64,000 bases of DNA, from NCBI GenBank assembly GCA_937974195.1, contig CALJIC010000057.1, positions 5,088-69,087 of the forward strand, in the 5' to 3' direction. Both the position numbers and the translations under genes were made by a program. Within the stretch, counting starts at the first letter, position 1. The number at the start of each line of letters is the position of its first letter. A model generated the notes under the pieces. It searched no databases. It saw nothing but the letters and a program-made list of their open reading frames with translations, and was not told where the DNA came from. The stretch comes from an uncultured Roseiflexaceae bacterium. Lineage in GTDB: Bacteria; Chloroflexota; Chloroflexia; Chloroflexales; Roseiflexaceae. Below are positions 8,012 to 17,268 of the stretch, piece after piece.

Positions 8012-11000
8012 TTATTCCGTATCGCCGGCGGTGTCCTCGTCCCGCTCCTGCTCCGGCTGCACCACCGGTACGATGAAGCTGAAGGTGCTGCCCTTGCCGG
8101 TCTCGCTCTCGACCCACATCTCGCCGCCGTGCAGCTCCACCAGCGACTTGGCGATCGAGAGGCCCAGGCCCGTGCCCCCGGCCTCGTCGCGCAGCGGGTT
8201 GTCCGCGCGGTAGAAGCGCCGGAACAGGTGCTGCTGCTGCTCGGGCGAGATGCCCACGCCGTTGTCCTCGACGTCGACCTGCACCAGGCCGGCCGGGTTC
8301 ATCGACGCGCGCAGCCCGATCCGCCCGCCCGGGTAGGTGTACTTCACCGCGTTCGAGAGCAGGTTCAGCACCACCTGCGTCAGCCGCCGCGGGTCGGCGG
8401 TGATCGGCGGCACGTCGTCCGCGACCGACGTCGTCACCGCCAGCTGCTTGCGGTCGATCTCGGCCTGCAGCGTCTGCAGCACATCCTGGAAGATATGCTC
8501 GATGTGGACCTGCTCGAAGGCGAGCTGGATCTTGTTCGCGTCGATCCGCCCGATCTCCAGGATGTCGTTGATCAGGTCCATCAGCCGGTTGGCGTTGTTC
8601 TTCACCACGCTCAGGAACGAGAGCTGGCCCTCGCTGAGCTGGCCGGCCGCGCCCAGCAGCAGCAGGTCCACGTAGCCCTTGATCGAGGTCAGCGGCGTGC
8701 GCAGCTCGTGCGAGACGCTCGAGATGAAGTCGCGCTTGGCCCGGTCGGCCTCGATCTCGCGCGTGATGTCGCGCAGCACCACCACGCTGCCGTACAGGTT
8801 CCCGCGGTGGTCGACCCACGGCGCGAAGTTCAGCGCGATCGTCTGGTCCGGCGACGGCAGCTCCATCAGCCGGTTGTGGTTGCGCGCCTGCTCCTTCAGC
8901 GCCTCCAGCCCCTGCCGCAGCCCCTCGAACATCACCTCGGCCCGCTGCGACGAGGTGTCCGAGCCGCTGTGCTTGAGCAGCTGCGTCAGCGGCTGCCCGA
9001 CCAGCGAGTCGGCGGGGATGGCGAGTATCTGCTCGGCGGCGGCGTTGTACAGCACCACCCGCTGCCTCTCGTCCAGCACCATCACGCCTTCGCCGAGGCT
9101 CTGCAGGATCGCCTGGTTCTTGCTGTTCTCCTCGCGCTGCTGCGCCCACAGCTCGCCGCGCTCCATGGCGATCTCGTTGATCACCGTGTACAGCGTCGCG
9201 TTGTGGATCACGATCGCCACCTCGTTGGCGATCGTCGCCAGCAGCTGGACCTGCTCCTGGCTGAAGGAGTTGACCTTCGGGCTCGAGAGCATCAGCACGC
9301 CCGACGGCCCGTCCTGGGTCATCAGCGGCGCCGCGATCACCGAGCGCACCTCGTCGGCCCGCCCCTCCTCGTGCAGCCAGCGCTCGTCGGCGTGCACGTC
9401 TGCGATGCAGACCGGCTGCTGCTCCCTCATCACCCAGCCCGAGAGCCCCTCGCCGTGGGCGAAGCTGATCGGGATGTTGGTGGCCTGGACGGTGCCGTCG
9501 CTCGCCAGCACCGCCCGGCAGGTCAGCACGCCGCTCTGCGGGTCGCGCAGCATGATCGACCCGCGCCGCGCCCCGACGGCGTTGGCCGCCAGCCCGAGCG
9601 CCTTGTTCAGCGTCTTCTCCAGCTCCAGGCTGGCGGTCAGCTCCAGCGTGATAGCGTGAACCGCCTGCAGCCGGTCGCGCTCCGCAGACAGCTGCTCGTT
9701 GGCCTCGGCCAGCGCCGCCGTGCGCTCGGCCACCATCTGCTCGAGCTCGGCCGTGAAGCGCCGCACCTCGGTGAACAGCCGCGCGTTGCGGATCGCCTGC
9801 GCCGCCTGGCTGGCCAGCGCGAACGCCAGCTGCCCGTCCTCCTCGTCGTACGCGCCCGGGGTGCGGTTGTCCACGTTCAGGACGCCGATCACCTCGTCGT
9901 CCAGCAGCAGCGGTGCGCCGATGTAGCCGCGGATGTGCTCGGTGCCGTCGTCGGGGGCGTCCGATGGCAGGTTCTCGGCCCGCACGTCGGCCACCACGAC
10001 CGGCCGCTTCGAGCGCACCACCCGCCGCAGGTACGGGTCGTCGTCCACGCCGAAGCGCATCGTGTCCACCCGCTCCCGCACCTCTTCATCGAAGCCGCGC
10101 GACGCCGCCATATACAGCTCGTCGCCCTCGCGCAGCATCAGCGAGGCGGTGTCGTAGGGGATGACGCGCGCCAGCTGGTCGAGGATGAGCGACATGATCT
10201 CGTCCAGCTGCAGCACGCCGGTGAGGGTGAGCGCCACCTCGCGCAGCGTGTCGGCGACGCGGCGGCGAGCCTGCTCGCTCTGGAACAGCCGCACGTTGTT
10301 GAGGGCGATCGCCGCCTGGTTCGCCACCGTCGTCAGGAAGCGCAGCGCGTCCTCGTCGAACATGTTCGGCTCGTAGCCCTGCACGTTGAGGACGCCGAAG
10401 ACCTCGTCGCCCTGGATGATCGGCACGCCGAGCCAGGAGCAGATCGGCCGCTCGCCCACCGGCGTCGGGATCGGCGAGATCGCCTCCACCTCCTGCTGAG
10501 TGCGCGCCAGCAGCGGCCGCTTCTCGTAGACCACCGTGTCGGTCAGGCCGTTGCTGTCCTCGACGATGTACCAGCTCTGCTCGCCCTCCGGCCAGCGCAC
10601 GCCGCCGTCGTAGATCAGCGGGAAGGTGAGGCGGCGCGTCTTCGAGTCGTACAGCGCGATGAACGAGTGCGAGGTGTCGAGCACCTCGCTGATGCCGTTG
10701 TGCAGCGCGACGAGCAGCTCGTCCAGGTTCAGCGTGGCGTTGATCGCCTGGCTGATGCGGTTGATCGTCATGAGCTCGCCGATGCGCTGCTCGCGCTCGC
10801 TGAACAGGCGCGCGTTCTCCAGCGCGATCGCCGCCTGGTCGGCCAGGCCGGCCAGCAGCTGCACGTCGTCCGGCGTGAACTGCCGCCGCTGCACAGTCAT
10901 GACGCTCAGCACGCCGATCGTCTGCCCCTGGTAGACCACCGGCACGCCCATGAACGAGGTGTACTGGTTGGCGCGGTTGAACTCCGGGTAGAGCGAGCTG

Positions 11001-14000
11001 CCCTCCGCCTCGACGTCCTCCACCACCAGCGGCTTGCTGGTCGCCGCCACGCGCCCGGTGAGCCCCTGCCCGACCGGCACCTGGAGCTGCGACGCCACCT
11101 CGGGCGCGATGCCGGCCATCGCCGCCGGCGTCAGCTTCTCGTCGTCGATCTTCCACAGGGCGACGGTGTTGACCATCAGCTGCCGGCCGACCACCTCCAT
11201 CAGCCGGTCGAGCACCTCGCTCGGCTTGAGCGATGAGCTGAGCACCTGCGCGGCCTGCAGCAGCGTCGAGAGCTCGCCGACCTTCGCCTCCAGCGCCAGC
11301 GCGCTGCCCTGCGCGGCGGCGAACAGGCGCGTGTTCTGGATGCCGAGCGACAGCTGCGCGCCGACGCTGATCAGGAAGTTCTCGTCCCGGACGCCGAACG
11401 CCGACGGGCGCAGGCTCGCCACGCCGAGCGCGCCGATCGGCGTGCCGTCGTAGGCCAGGAGTGGGATGCCGAGGTACGAGCGCGCGGCCCGCCTGCCGCC
11501 GAAGAGCAGCGGCGTATCGGCGAAGGGCGGCGTCACCTCAGCCAGGTCGCCGATCCGCAGCGGCCGGCCGTGGCGCACGATCCAGCCGGCCAGCGTCTCG
11601 TCGCGCTGGTCGAATATCGGCTCGTGCTCGGTGTCCGTGATCACCTGGTCCTGATCGATCACCACCAGCCGCTCCAGGCTGCGGTCGCGGTTGAAGATCG
11701 TCAGGCTCATGCTGTCGACGTCCAGCGCCTCGCGCAGCACCCGGTTCAGCCCCTCGACCATCGGGCGCAGCTCGAGCGTCGAGCTCGTCACGCGCCCGAT
11801 GCGCCCCAGGGCGTCCAGCTCGACGATCTGGCGCTCGCGCTCCTCGAACAGCCGCGCGTTCTGCACGCCCAGCGCCACCTGGCTCGCCACCGTCGAGAGG
11901 AACGACAGGTCGCGCTCGCCGTACAGGTCCGGCGTGTAGCTCTGCACCGAGAGGATGCCGACGACCTCGCCCTCGCCCACCAGGAGCGGCACCCCGAGCC
12001 AGGAGGCCGACCGGCGCTCCTGGTTGCCGAAGGGCACCGGCTTCAGCCCGTACGCCTCGACCTCGCGGTGCAGGTCGCCGAACAGCAGCGGCTGGCGGTT
12101 GGCGATGATCCACTGCGTGAGGCTGCCCTCCTGCGGCGGCTCGTTGTGGTGGAGGAAGGTGCGCTTCCCCTCGTCCACCCGCAGCGCCATGGTCACTTCG
12201 TTCCGGCTGCTGTGGTACACCGCGCCGATGAACGAGTCCAGGCTCAGGAAGTCCTTCAGGCACTCGTACACCTGGGCGAACATCTCTTCGATGTTCAGCG
12301 TCGAGCTGGTCACGTGGCCGATGCGGTTGATCACGTCCAGCTCATCGATGCGCCGCTCGCGCTCGCTGAACAGGCGCGCGTTCTCCAGCGCCACCGCCAG
12401 CTGGTTGGTCAGCGTCGTCAGGAACTGCTCGTCCCGCTCGCTGAAGGCGTTCGGCTCGAAGCTCTGGACCGAGAGGACGCCGATCACGTGGTTCTGGCTG
12501 CGCAGCGGGATGCCGATCCAGGAGCGGATCTCCTCGCCCAGCAGCACCATCGGCACCGGCAGGCGGTCGCGCTCCAGCTCGTAGTCGCGGATGTGGAACG
12601 GCTCGCCGTGGTCGATGATCCAGCCGGTGAGCCCGGACTTGGGGCGGGTGGACTTGTGGTGGGGCGCCAGGTTCTTGCCCTCGCGCTTGAACAGCTCGAA
12701 GCGCATCGTGTCGCGCTGCGGGTCGTAGGTGGCGATGTACAGGAACGTCGGCGTCCCCATGTAGGCGACGATCTCGTCGTAGGTGCGCTCGAGCAGCTCG
12801 TCCACGTCGAGCGACGAGACCGTCGCGGTGCTGACGCGGAACAGGGCGGTCATCTGCTCGGCCTGGCTGCGCGCCTCGCGCAGCAGGCTGGCGTTCTCGA
12901 TCGCGATCGCGGCCTGGTCGGCGAAGATCTCCAGCGGCTCGACGGAGCGGCGGTTCGGCTGCTGGCGGTCGTAGGGCTCGTCGGCCACCATCATGCCGAT
13001 CAGCCGGCCGCGCGTGCTCTGCAGCGGCATCACGACGAGGTCGCCGGGCTGCCACTCGTGCTCGGGGCGCACTTCGAGCTCGGCGCCGGCCGTGGTCAGG
13101 TTGAGCGGGACGCCGCAGGCGCGCACGCTCGCGGCGGGCACGAAGAAGCAGCGCCCGAGGCGGAAGCGCTCGTCGAACAGCCGCTCGACGTCGGCGGTGG
13201 GCAGCGGGCGCTGCCGCAGCCGCTCGAGGTCGGCCAGGGGCAGGCCGGCGCCGGCGATCATGCGCATCTGCGCCGGGTCCTCGGCGGCCGTGAGGTAGAA
13301 CACCACCGTCCGGAAGCGGGCGGTCTCGGCGACGCTGAAGGCGATCTGCTCGAGCACATCGTCGAGCGAGCGGTCGGCGCGCAGCTCCTGGCCGATGCGC
13401 AGCACCTCGTTGAGGGTGCTGGCGCGCTGCGCCAGCAGGTCGCGCTGGCGGCGCTGCTCGTAGTAGCGCTCCTCGTTGCCAATCGCCAGGGCGATCTGGT
13501 CGGCGACCGCGCGCGCGAACTCCAGCGCGTCGCGGTTGAACAGGTGCGGCTGGATGCTGTGGAGGTTCACCACGCCGATCACCTGCGCCTCGTAGTAGAT
13601 CGGGACGGCCAGCGCGGAGGCCACCTTAGGCCCCACGCCGCGCGGCCGGTCGTCGTACTCGAGATCGTCCTTCGTCAGCGGCTCGCCGGTGGACAGCACC
13701 TGCTCCGCCACGGTGGTGCCGTTGGCCACCTCCTGGTTGAGCAGCAGCGCCTCCTCGTCCTCATCGTAGCCGGCGGCGGCGATCACGCGGAAGGGGCCGC
13801 CCTCCTCCACGGCGCGTACCGCGATGTACACCTGCGGCGAGGGCGTGACGCCGAGCACCTCGTCCTGGTCCAGGTCGAACACCTCGCGCTGGGCGACGTA
13901 GCCGCGCAGCGCGATGTAGCCGTGCGACGCCTGCGTGGCGCGCAGCGACTCCTTGAGGGCGAAGCCGAGGATATTGTGGAGGTAGACGGTGGCCGTGAGC

Positions 14001-14470
14001 TCGCGGCTGATGCGCTGCAGCGCCTTGAGCTGCTGCAGCCGGTTCTGCTGGCGGTGATCCTCGTCGCGCCGCTGGAGCGTGATCAGCAGCTCCAGCTGGT
14101 TGCGGAGCGCCGCCAGAAACTCGTTGGACTGCAGCGTGGCGGACTCGGCGCCGCCGAGGTACAGCACGCCGACCGGCTGCTCGTCGGCGTGCAGCGGGAT
14201 CTCGACCGTGTTCTTAGGGAGGGGCTGGCCGTTGCGCTCGGCCAGCAGCTGCTTCTGCTCGTCATCGAGCCCCCAGCTGGCGCTGACGTGCTCGTTGGCG
14301 ATCGTCTGGAGCTGGATCAGGCCCCACGGACACCGCAGGTGCTCCTGCGCGAGCGCGGCGATCCGCTGCGCGAGCGCGTGAGCGTTCCCATCAGGCTGTC
14401 GGCAGGCGGCGAGCGCGCCGAGGAGCTCCCAGGCCCGCGCGGCCGGTGCCGCAACTATCGTCGTGTCCAT
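8012..14470 (-). CDS. Multi-GAF sensor histidine kinase (about ten GAF domains, PAS, HisKA, HATPase)
   Basis: This is a 2152-residue cytosolic sensor kinase with no signal peptide or membrane segment. GAF-like units begin near residues 25, 150, 350, 540, 707, 881, 1060, 1230, 1404 and 1600. Many end in the repeated motif ALENARLFSERE, which continues as a helical linker. A coiled-coil stretch (about 1571-1600) precedes the last GAF, and a PAS-like domain follows at about 1784-1900. The dimerisation/phosphoacceptor box SHELRTP has His1921. The ATP-binding N box (NLLSNAVKYT) has N2036 and N2040, and the G2-type motif GGTGLGLSIAK is intact. The output partner is probably the response regulator encoded immediately upstream. 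The ligands of the GAF domains are unknown. Confidence 0.95.
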   Translation of the reverse strand: MDTTIVAAPAARAWELLGALAACRQPDGNAHALAQRIAALAQEHLRCPWGLIQLQTIANEHVSASWGLDDEQKQLLAERNGQPLPKNTVEIPLHADEQPVGVLYLGGAESATLQSNEFLAALRNQLELLITLQRRDEDHRQQNRLQQLKALQRISRELTATVYLHNILGFALKESLRATQASHGYIALRGYVAQREVFDLDQDEVLGVTPSPQVYIAVRAVEEGGPFRVIAAAGYDEDEEALLLNQEVANGTTVAEQVLSTGEPLTKDDLEYDDRPRGVGPKVASALAVPIYYEAQVIGVVNLHSIQPHLFNRDALEFARAVADQIALAIGNEERYYEQRRQRDLLAQRASTLNEVLRIGQELRADRSLDDVLEQIAFSVAETARFRTVVFYLTAAEDPAQMRMIAGAGLPLADLERLRQRPLPTADVERLFDERFRLGRCFFVPAASVRACGVPLNLTTAGAELEVRPEHEWQPGDLVVMPLQSTRGRLIGMMVADEPYDRQQPNRRSVEPLEIFADQAAIAIENASLLREARSQAEQMTALFRVSTATVSSLDVDELLERTYDEIVAYMGTPTFLYIATYDPQRDTMRFELFKREGKNLAPHHKSTRPKSGLTGWIIDHGEPFHIRDYELERDRLPVPMVLLGEEIRSWIGIPLRSQNHVIGVLSVQSFEPNAFSERDEQFLTTLTNQLAVALENARLFSERERRIDELDVINRIGHVTSSTLNIEEMFAQVYECLKDFLSLDSFIGAVYHSSRNEVTMALRVDEGKRTFLHHNEPPQEGSLTQWIIANRQPLLFGDLHREVEAYGLKPVPFGNQERRSASWLGVPLLVGEGEVVGILSVQSYTPDLYGERDLSFLSTVASQVALGVQNARLFEERERQIVELDALGRIGRVTSSTLELRPMVEGLNRVLREALDVDSMSLTIFNRDRSLERLVVIDQDQVITDTEHEPIFDQRDETLAGWIVRHGRPLRIGDLAEVTPPFADTPLLFGGRRAARSYLGIPLLAYDGTPIGALGVASLRPSAFGVRDENFLISVGAQLSLGIQNTRLFAAAQGSALALEAKVGELSTLLQAAQVLSSSLKPSEVLDRLMEVVGRQLMVNTVALWKIDDEKLTPAAMAGIAPEVASQLQVPVGQGLTGRVAATSKPLVVEDVEAEGSSLYPEFNRANQYTSFMGVPVVYQGQTIGVLSVMTVQRRQFTPDDVQLLAGLADQAAIALENARLFSEREQRIGELMTINRISQAINATLNLDELLVALHNGISEVLDTSHSFIALYDSKTRRLTFPLIYDGGVRWPEGEQSWYIVEDSNGLTDTVVYEKRPLLARTQQEVEAISPIPTPVGERPICSWLGVPIIQGDEVFGVLNVQGYEPNMFDEDALRFLTTVANQAAIALNNVRLFQSEQARRRVADTLREVALTLTGVLQLDEIMSLILDQLARVIPYDTASLMLREGDELYMAASRGFDEEVRERVDTMRFGVDDDPYLRRVVRSKRPVVVADVRAENLPSDAPDDGTEHIRGYIGAPLLLDDEVIGVLNVDNRTPGAYDEEDGQLAFALASQAAQAIRNARLFTEVRRFTAELEQMVAERTAALAEANEQLSAERDRLQAVHAITLELTASLELEKTLNKALGLAANAVGARRGSIMLRDPQSGVLTCRAVLASDGTVQATNIPISFAHGEGLSGWVMREQQPVCIADVHADERWLHEEGRADEVRSVIAAPLMTQDGPSGVLMLSSPKVNSFSQEQVQLLATIANEVAIVIHNATLYTVINEIAMERGELWAQQREENSKNQAILQSLGEGVMVLDERQRVVLYNAAAEQILAIPADSLVGQPLTQLLKHSGSDTSSQRAEVMFEGLRQGLEALKEQARNHNRLMELPSPDQTIALNFAPWVDHRGNLYGSVVVLRDITREIEADRAKRDFISSVSHELRTPLTSIKGYVDLLLLGAAGQLSEGQLSFLSVVKNNANRLMDLINDILEIGRIDANKIQLAFEQVHIEHIFQDVLQTLQAEIDRKQLAVTTSVADDVPPITADPRRLTQVVLNLLSNAVKYTYPGGRIGLRASMNPAGLVQVDVEDNGVGISPEQQQHLFRRFYRADNPLRDEAGGTGLGLSIAKSLVELHGGEMWVESETGKGSTFSFIVPVVQPEQERDEDTAGDTE

Positions 14471-14623
14471 AGAACCTTCGGCAGCGCGCCGCGGCGTCGA
14501 GATGACGTTGGGCGGTGCCTCCTCCGCTCTGCTTGCACGGGGTCGTGATACATGTGCTGAACTGAATCACGGAGCTGGGACGCGAACAGGAACGCGTGCA
14601 GCGAGGGCGGCGTGACGCCTCAG

Positions 14624-15568
14624 CTACAGGCGGCCGAGGGTCACGTGGCTCTTCTTGCCGAGCTCGCGGGCCTCGGTAAGCGCCCGCTGGCGGACCTCCT
14701 CGGCTGTCTCGCTCAGCTCGCGGATATCGTAGAACGGGCCGTCGTTGTCGGTCAGCACGCCGATCGAGAGCGACATCAGCGGCACCTGGCGGGTGCTGCC
14801 CTGGTCATCGGTGATCGTGATCGAGCCGTTGCGCCGGTCGCGGTAGTTGTAGTGCAGCCCGATCTCGGCGTCGAACCGCTCGCACAGCCGGGCGGTGATC
14901 GCCGGCATCAGATCGGGCGTCGAGGTGAGCACGAACGCCGGCCCGACCACCATCTGGCCGATGAAGTCCTCCGGGCGGCCGAGCTCGTTGACCACCTCGC
15001 TCAGCAGCAGCGCCGTGAACTTCAGCACATCCTCGCCCACCACCGCGCCGTACGCGTGGGTGAAGCTGTCGAAGCCGTTGATGTGGATCAGCGCCAGGGC
15101 CCAGCCGCTGCTGGAGAGCAGCGCCCGGTACTGCTCGTTGATCAGCTCGGCGGTCGGCAGATTCGTGACCGGGTGGGTCAGGTTCTTCTGGCGCGTGCGC
15201 TCGAGCGCGGCCTTGACGATCGTGTGGACCTCTTCGATGTCGAAGGGCTTGACCAGATAGTACTCGGCCTGCACCTCGCCGAGCCCCTTGAGGCGATCCT
15301 GCTTCTCGCCGCGCGCGGTGAGGAAGATGATCGGGATGTGGCGCGTGCGCGCGCTCTGGCGCAGCGCCTTGCCGATGTCGTAGCCCTCCATATCGGGCAG
15401 GTTGACATCGAGCAGCGCCAGGTTCGGCGGCGTCTTGCGGCAGATCTCAAGCGCCGCCGCGCCACGCAGGGCGGTCATCACCTCGTAGCCCTGGGAGGTG
15501 AAATAGATCTTCAGCAGGCTGGAGATATCCGGCGCGTCTTCGACGACGAGGATCTTTTCCTTGCTCAC
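14624..15568 (-). CDS. Response regulator with degenerate GGDEF-like output domain
   Basis: A receiver domain occupies residues 4-123 of 314. Acidic residues E10/D11, the phosphoacceptor Asp54 (LLDVNLPD), Thr84 and Lys107 are all in place, so it should be phosphorylatable. The C-terminal part resembles a GGDEF domain: HPVTNLPTA (132-140) matches the usual DxLTxLPNR entry. However, the active-site hairpin reads IGQMVVGP (203-210) instead of GGDEF. Diguanylate cyclase activity is therefore not expected, and nucleotide binding or protein interaction is more likely. It sits 12 bases after the hexapeptide gene with an AGGAGG ribosome site, and upstream of the kinase gene. Confidence 0.88.
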   Translation of the reverse strand: MSKEKILVVEDAPDISSLLKIYFTSQGYEVMTALRGAAALEICRKTPPNLALLDVNLPDMEGYDIGKALRQSARTRHIPIIFLTARGEKQDRLKGLGEVQAEYYLVKPFDIEEVHTIVKAALERTRQKNLTHPVTNLPTAELINEQYRALLSSSGWALALIHINGFDSFTHAYGAVVGEDVLKFTALLLSEVVNELGRPEDFIGQMVVGPAFVLTSTPDLMPAITARLCERFDAEIGLHYNYRDRRNGSITITDDQGSTRQVPLMSLSIGVLTDNDGPFYDIRELSETAEEVRQRALTEARELGKKSHVTLGRL

Positions 15569-15580
15569 AGCGGGTGCCTC

Positions 15581-16996
15581 CTAGCGCCGCACCGAAACGG
15601 AAGACGGGAGCGACATCTGCAGCGGTTCTATCAGGTCGTGCGACTCGTTGCGCCGCGGGTGATCCTCGTCCGGCGCCGCTGGCTCGACGCGCCGCGGCCA
15701 CTCGTAGACCGTGCGCTGCGGCTCGCCGTGCTCGTCTAGATCGGACTCGTCGTCGCCGGGGACGTGTACGACGTTGCGCGCCACGACGGTGTCCGGCGCG
15801 GTGTAGAGCAGCGTGGTGTTCGAGTGGATCATGCGCGCCGGGTAGAAGACGAAGCCGCTGCCGATCTTGACATTGTGCCCGACGGCCGACCCGAGCACCG
15901 GCAGGCCCACCTCCTCGAGCTCCGGCTTCGAGGCGCCTTTGCGCTGGTGGAAGGTGCGGATCGGCTGGCTGCGCAGGTGGAAGTCGGTGAAGATATTGCC
16001 GGCCCCGATGAAGGTGTTGCGCCCGACGACGCACAGCTGCAGGCAGCTGAGCTGCGCGACCATCGAGTTCTCCATCAGGGCGGTCATGAACAGCCCGGTG
16101 TTGAACGGCAGGTAGCAGCGGTCGCTCACGACGCTGAGCATCACCTGCGAGCCCTGCATGATCGTCACGTTGTCGCCGATCAGGCTGTTGGTGATCGTCA
16201 CGCCGGCGCCGATGTTCACGTTGTTGCCGATGATCGTCGGCCCGTGGATCGTGGCCGTCGGGTCGATCGAGCAGTTCTTGCCGATCTTCACCAGGCGCGA
16301 GCAGGCGAGGAAGTGGTTGCGCCAGCGCGGCCCGAGCGGGTTGAGCTTGTCGGCGAGCGTGGTGAGCGAGACGAGGATCTTCTCCTTCCAGCTCTCCTCG
16401 ACGAGCTGCTCGTGGGCGCGCCCCCACTGGAACACGCCGAACGGCGAGCTGGCGAGGAAGACGTGGACCCAGTTCTCGATCGAGAGGAAGGCGCGCAGGG
16501 GCACCTGGAACACCAGGTCGCCGTGGCGCGCCATATAGCTCGGGATATGGTAGTATCCCATCTCGCGCGGCAGCGTGTCGATCACCAGCGGCTGCGGCTC
16601 CTCGCCGACGCCGTTCGGGTAGTAGTACAGGTCGGCGACGTAGACGTCGTGCTCCGGGTCGAGCCGGATGCCGTCCTGGAGCGGGAGCGCGTGGGTGGTG
16701 ATCGCCTTATCGTCGCGCGAGAACGCGATGCGGCAGGCGCGGCCGCTGGCCTTCGCCTGCGAAAGAAAGGCGCTGATCAGCGCCTCGTTGAAGAAGAGGT
16801 TGTCCCGATATACGAGCAGCTCTTCGCGGTCACGGGGGATCTCGTCCAGGGAGTCCACTTCCAGCGCGCCCCGGCAGTAGGGGGAGAGGATGTCGCGCTG
16901 GAGCAGCCAGAGCGGCTTGTTCAGTATCCGCAGATCGCGCGCCGGCTCGCCGAAGGGGGGGATGAGCGTTCGTTCGCGAAGGACAATCCGTTTCAT
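15581..16996 (-). CDS. Left-handed beta-helix (hexapeptide-repeat) protein, nucleotidyl/acyltransferase-like
   Basis: This is a 471-residue protein with two regions. Residues about 235-400 are hexapeptide repeats of the [LIV]-G-x-x-x-x type (IGKNCSIDPTATI, IIGNNVNIGAGVTI, LIGDNVTI, VVGRNTFIGAG, AVGHNVKIGSG), which fold as a left-handed beta helix as in GlmU, LpxA/D and many acetyltransferases. The first ~230 residues are not clearly assignable, though their placement recalls the GlmU-like sugar nucleotidyltransferases that carry such a C-terminal helix. The last ~60 residues are charged and probably disordered. It is the first gene of the signalling operon, with a minus-strand promoter at 17072-17101. 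The substrate is unknown. Confidence 0.75.
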   Translation of the reverse strand: MKRIVLRERTLIPPFGEPARDLRILNKPLWLLQRDILSPYCRGALEVDSLDEIPRDREELLVYRDNLFFNEALISAFLSQAKASGRACRIAFSRDDKAITTHALPLQDGIRLDPEHDVYVADLYYYPNGVGEEPQPLVIDTLPREMGYYHIPSYMARHGDLVFQVPLRAFLSIENWVHVFLASSPFGVFQWGRAHEQLVEESWKEKILVSLTTLADKLNPLGPRWRNHFLACSRLVKIGKNCSIDPTATIHGPTIIGNNVNIGAGVTITNSLIGDNVTIMQGSQVMLSVVSDRCYLPFNTGLFMTALMENSMVAQLSCLQLCVVGRNTFIGAGNIFTDFHLRSQPIRTFHQRKGASKPELEEVGLPVLGSAVGHNVKIGSGFVFYPARMIHSNTTLLYTAPDTVVARNVVHVPGDDESDLDEHGEPQRTVYEWPRRVEPAAPDEDHPRRNESHDLIEPLQMSLPSSVSVRR

Positions 16997-17071
16997 AGAT
17001 CGCTAGCTCCCCGTTGTTCCGGCCGGAGGCGAATGAGACGAGTGGACCTCCTCCGGGGCCTGCGCCCCTGT

Positions 17072-17101
17072 ACTATACAGAATAGCGTTCGGCGCTCTCA
17101 A
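17072..17101 (-). promoter_or_regulatory. Promoter of the hexapeptide/regulator/kinase operon
   Basis: Read on the minus strand, TTGAGA (17096-17101) and TATAGT (17072-17077) are separated by 18 bases. Transcription would begin about 70 bases before the start at 16996. The rest of the gap 16997-17268 holds a run of six A/T pairs near 17206 (T-rich on the minus strand, possibly ending the V4R transcript) and nothing else recognised. Confidence 0.5.
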
Positions 17102-17268
17102 GTCATGCAGATTACAGTCGCATTACGCGCATTTCACCGGCTGGAGCAGCGGTGGCTGCGACCCTGGACGTATTTCCTCCGTGTGGGCTCGGCGTGTCAA
17201 GTAAAAAAGGGGACTGGCCTGCCCGCTGATGGCTGACTACGGTGCCTGTTTTGCCGCTGTGGACCCGC

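Noticed and set aside
8129..14548. Long plus-strand frames opposite the kinase gene
   Set aside because: They mirror the kinase codons, are rich in Arg/His/Leu and contain no family motif.
17203..17268. Terminator for the V4R gene
   Set aside because: A T-run exists on the minus strand but no good stem pairs before it.
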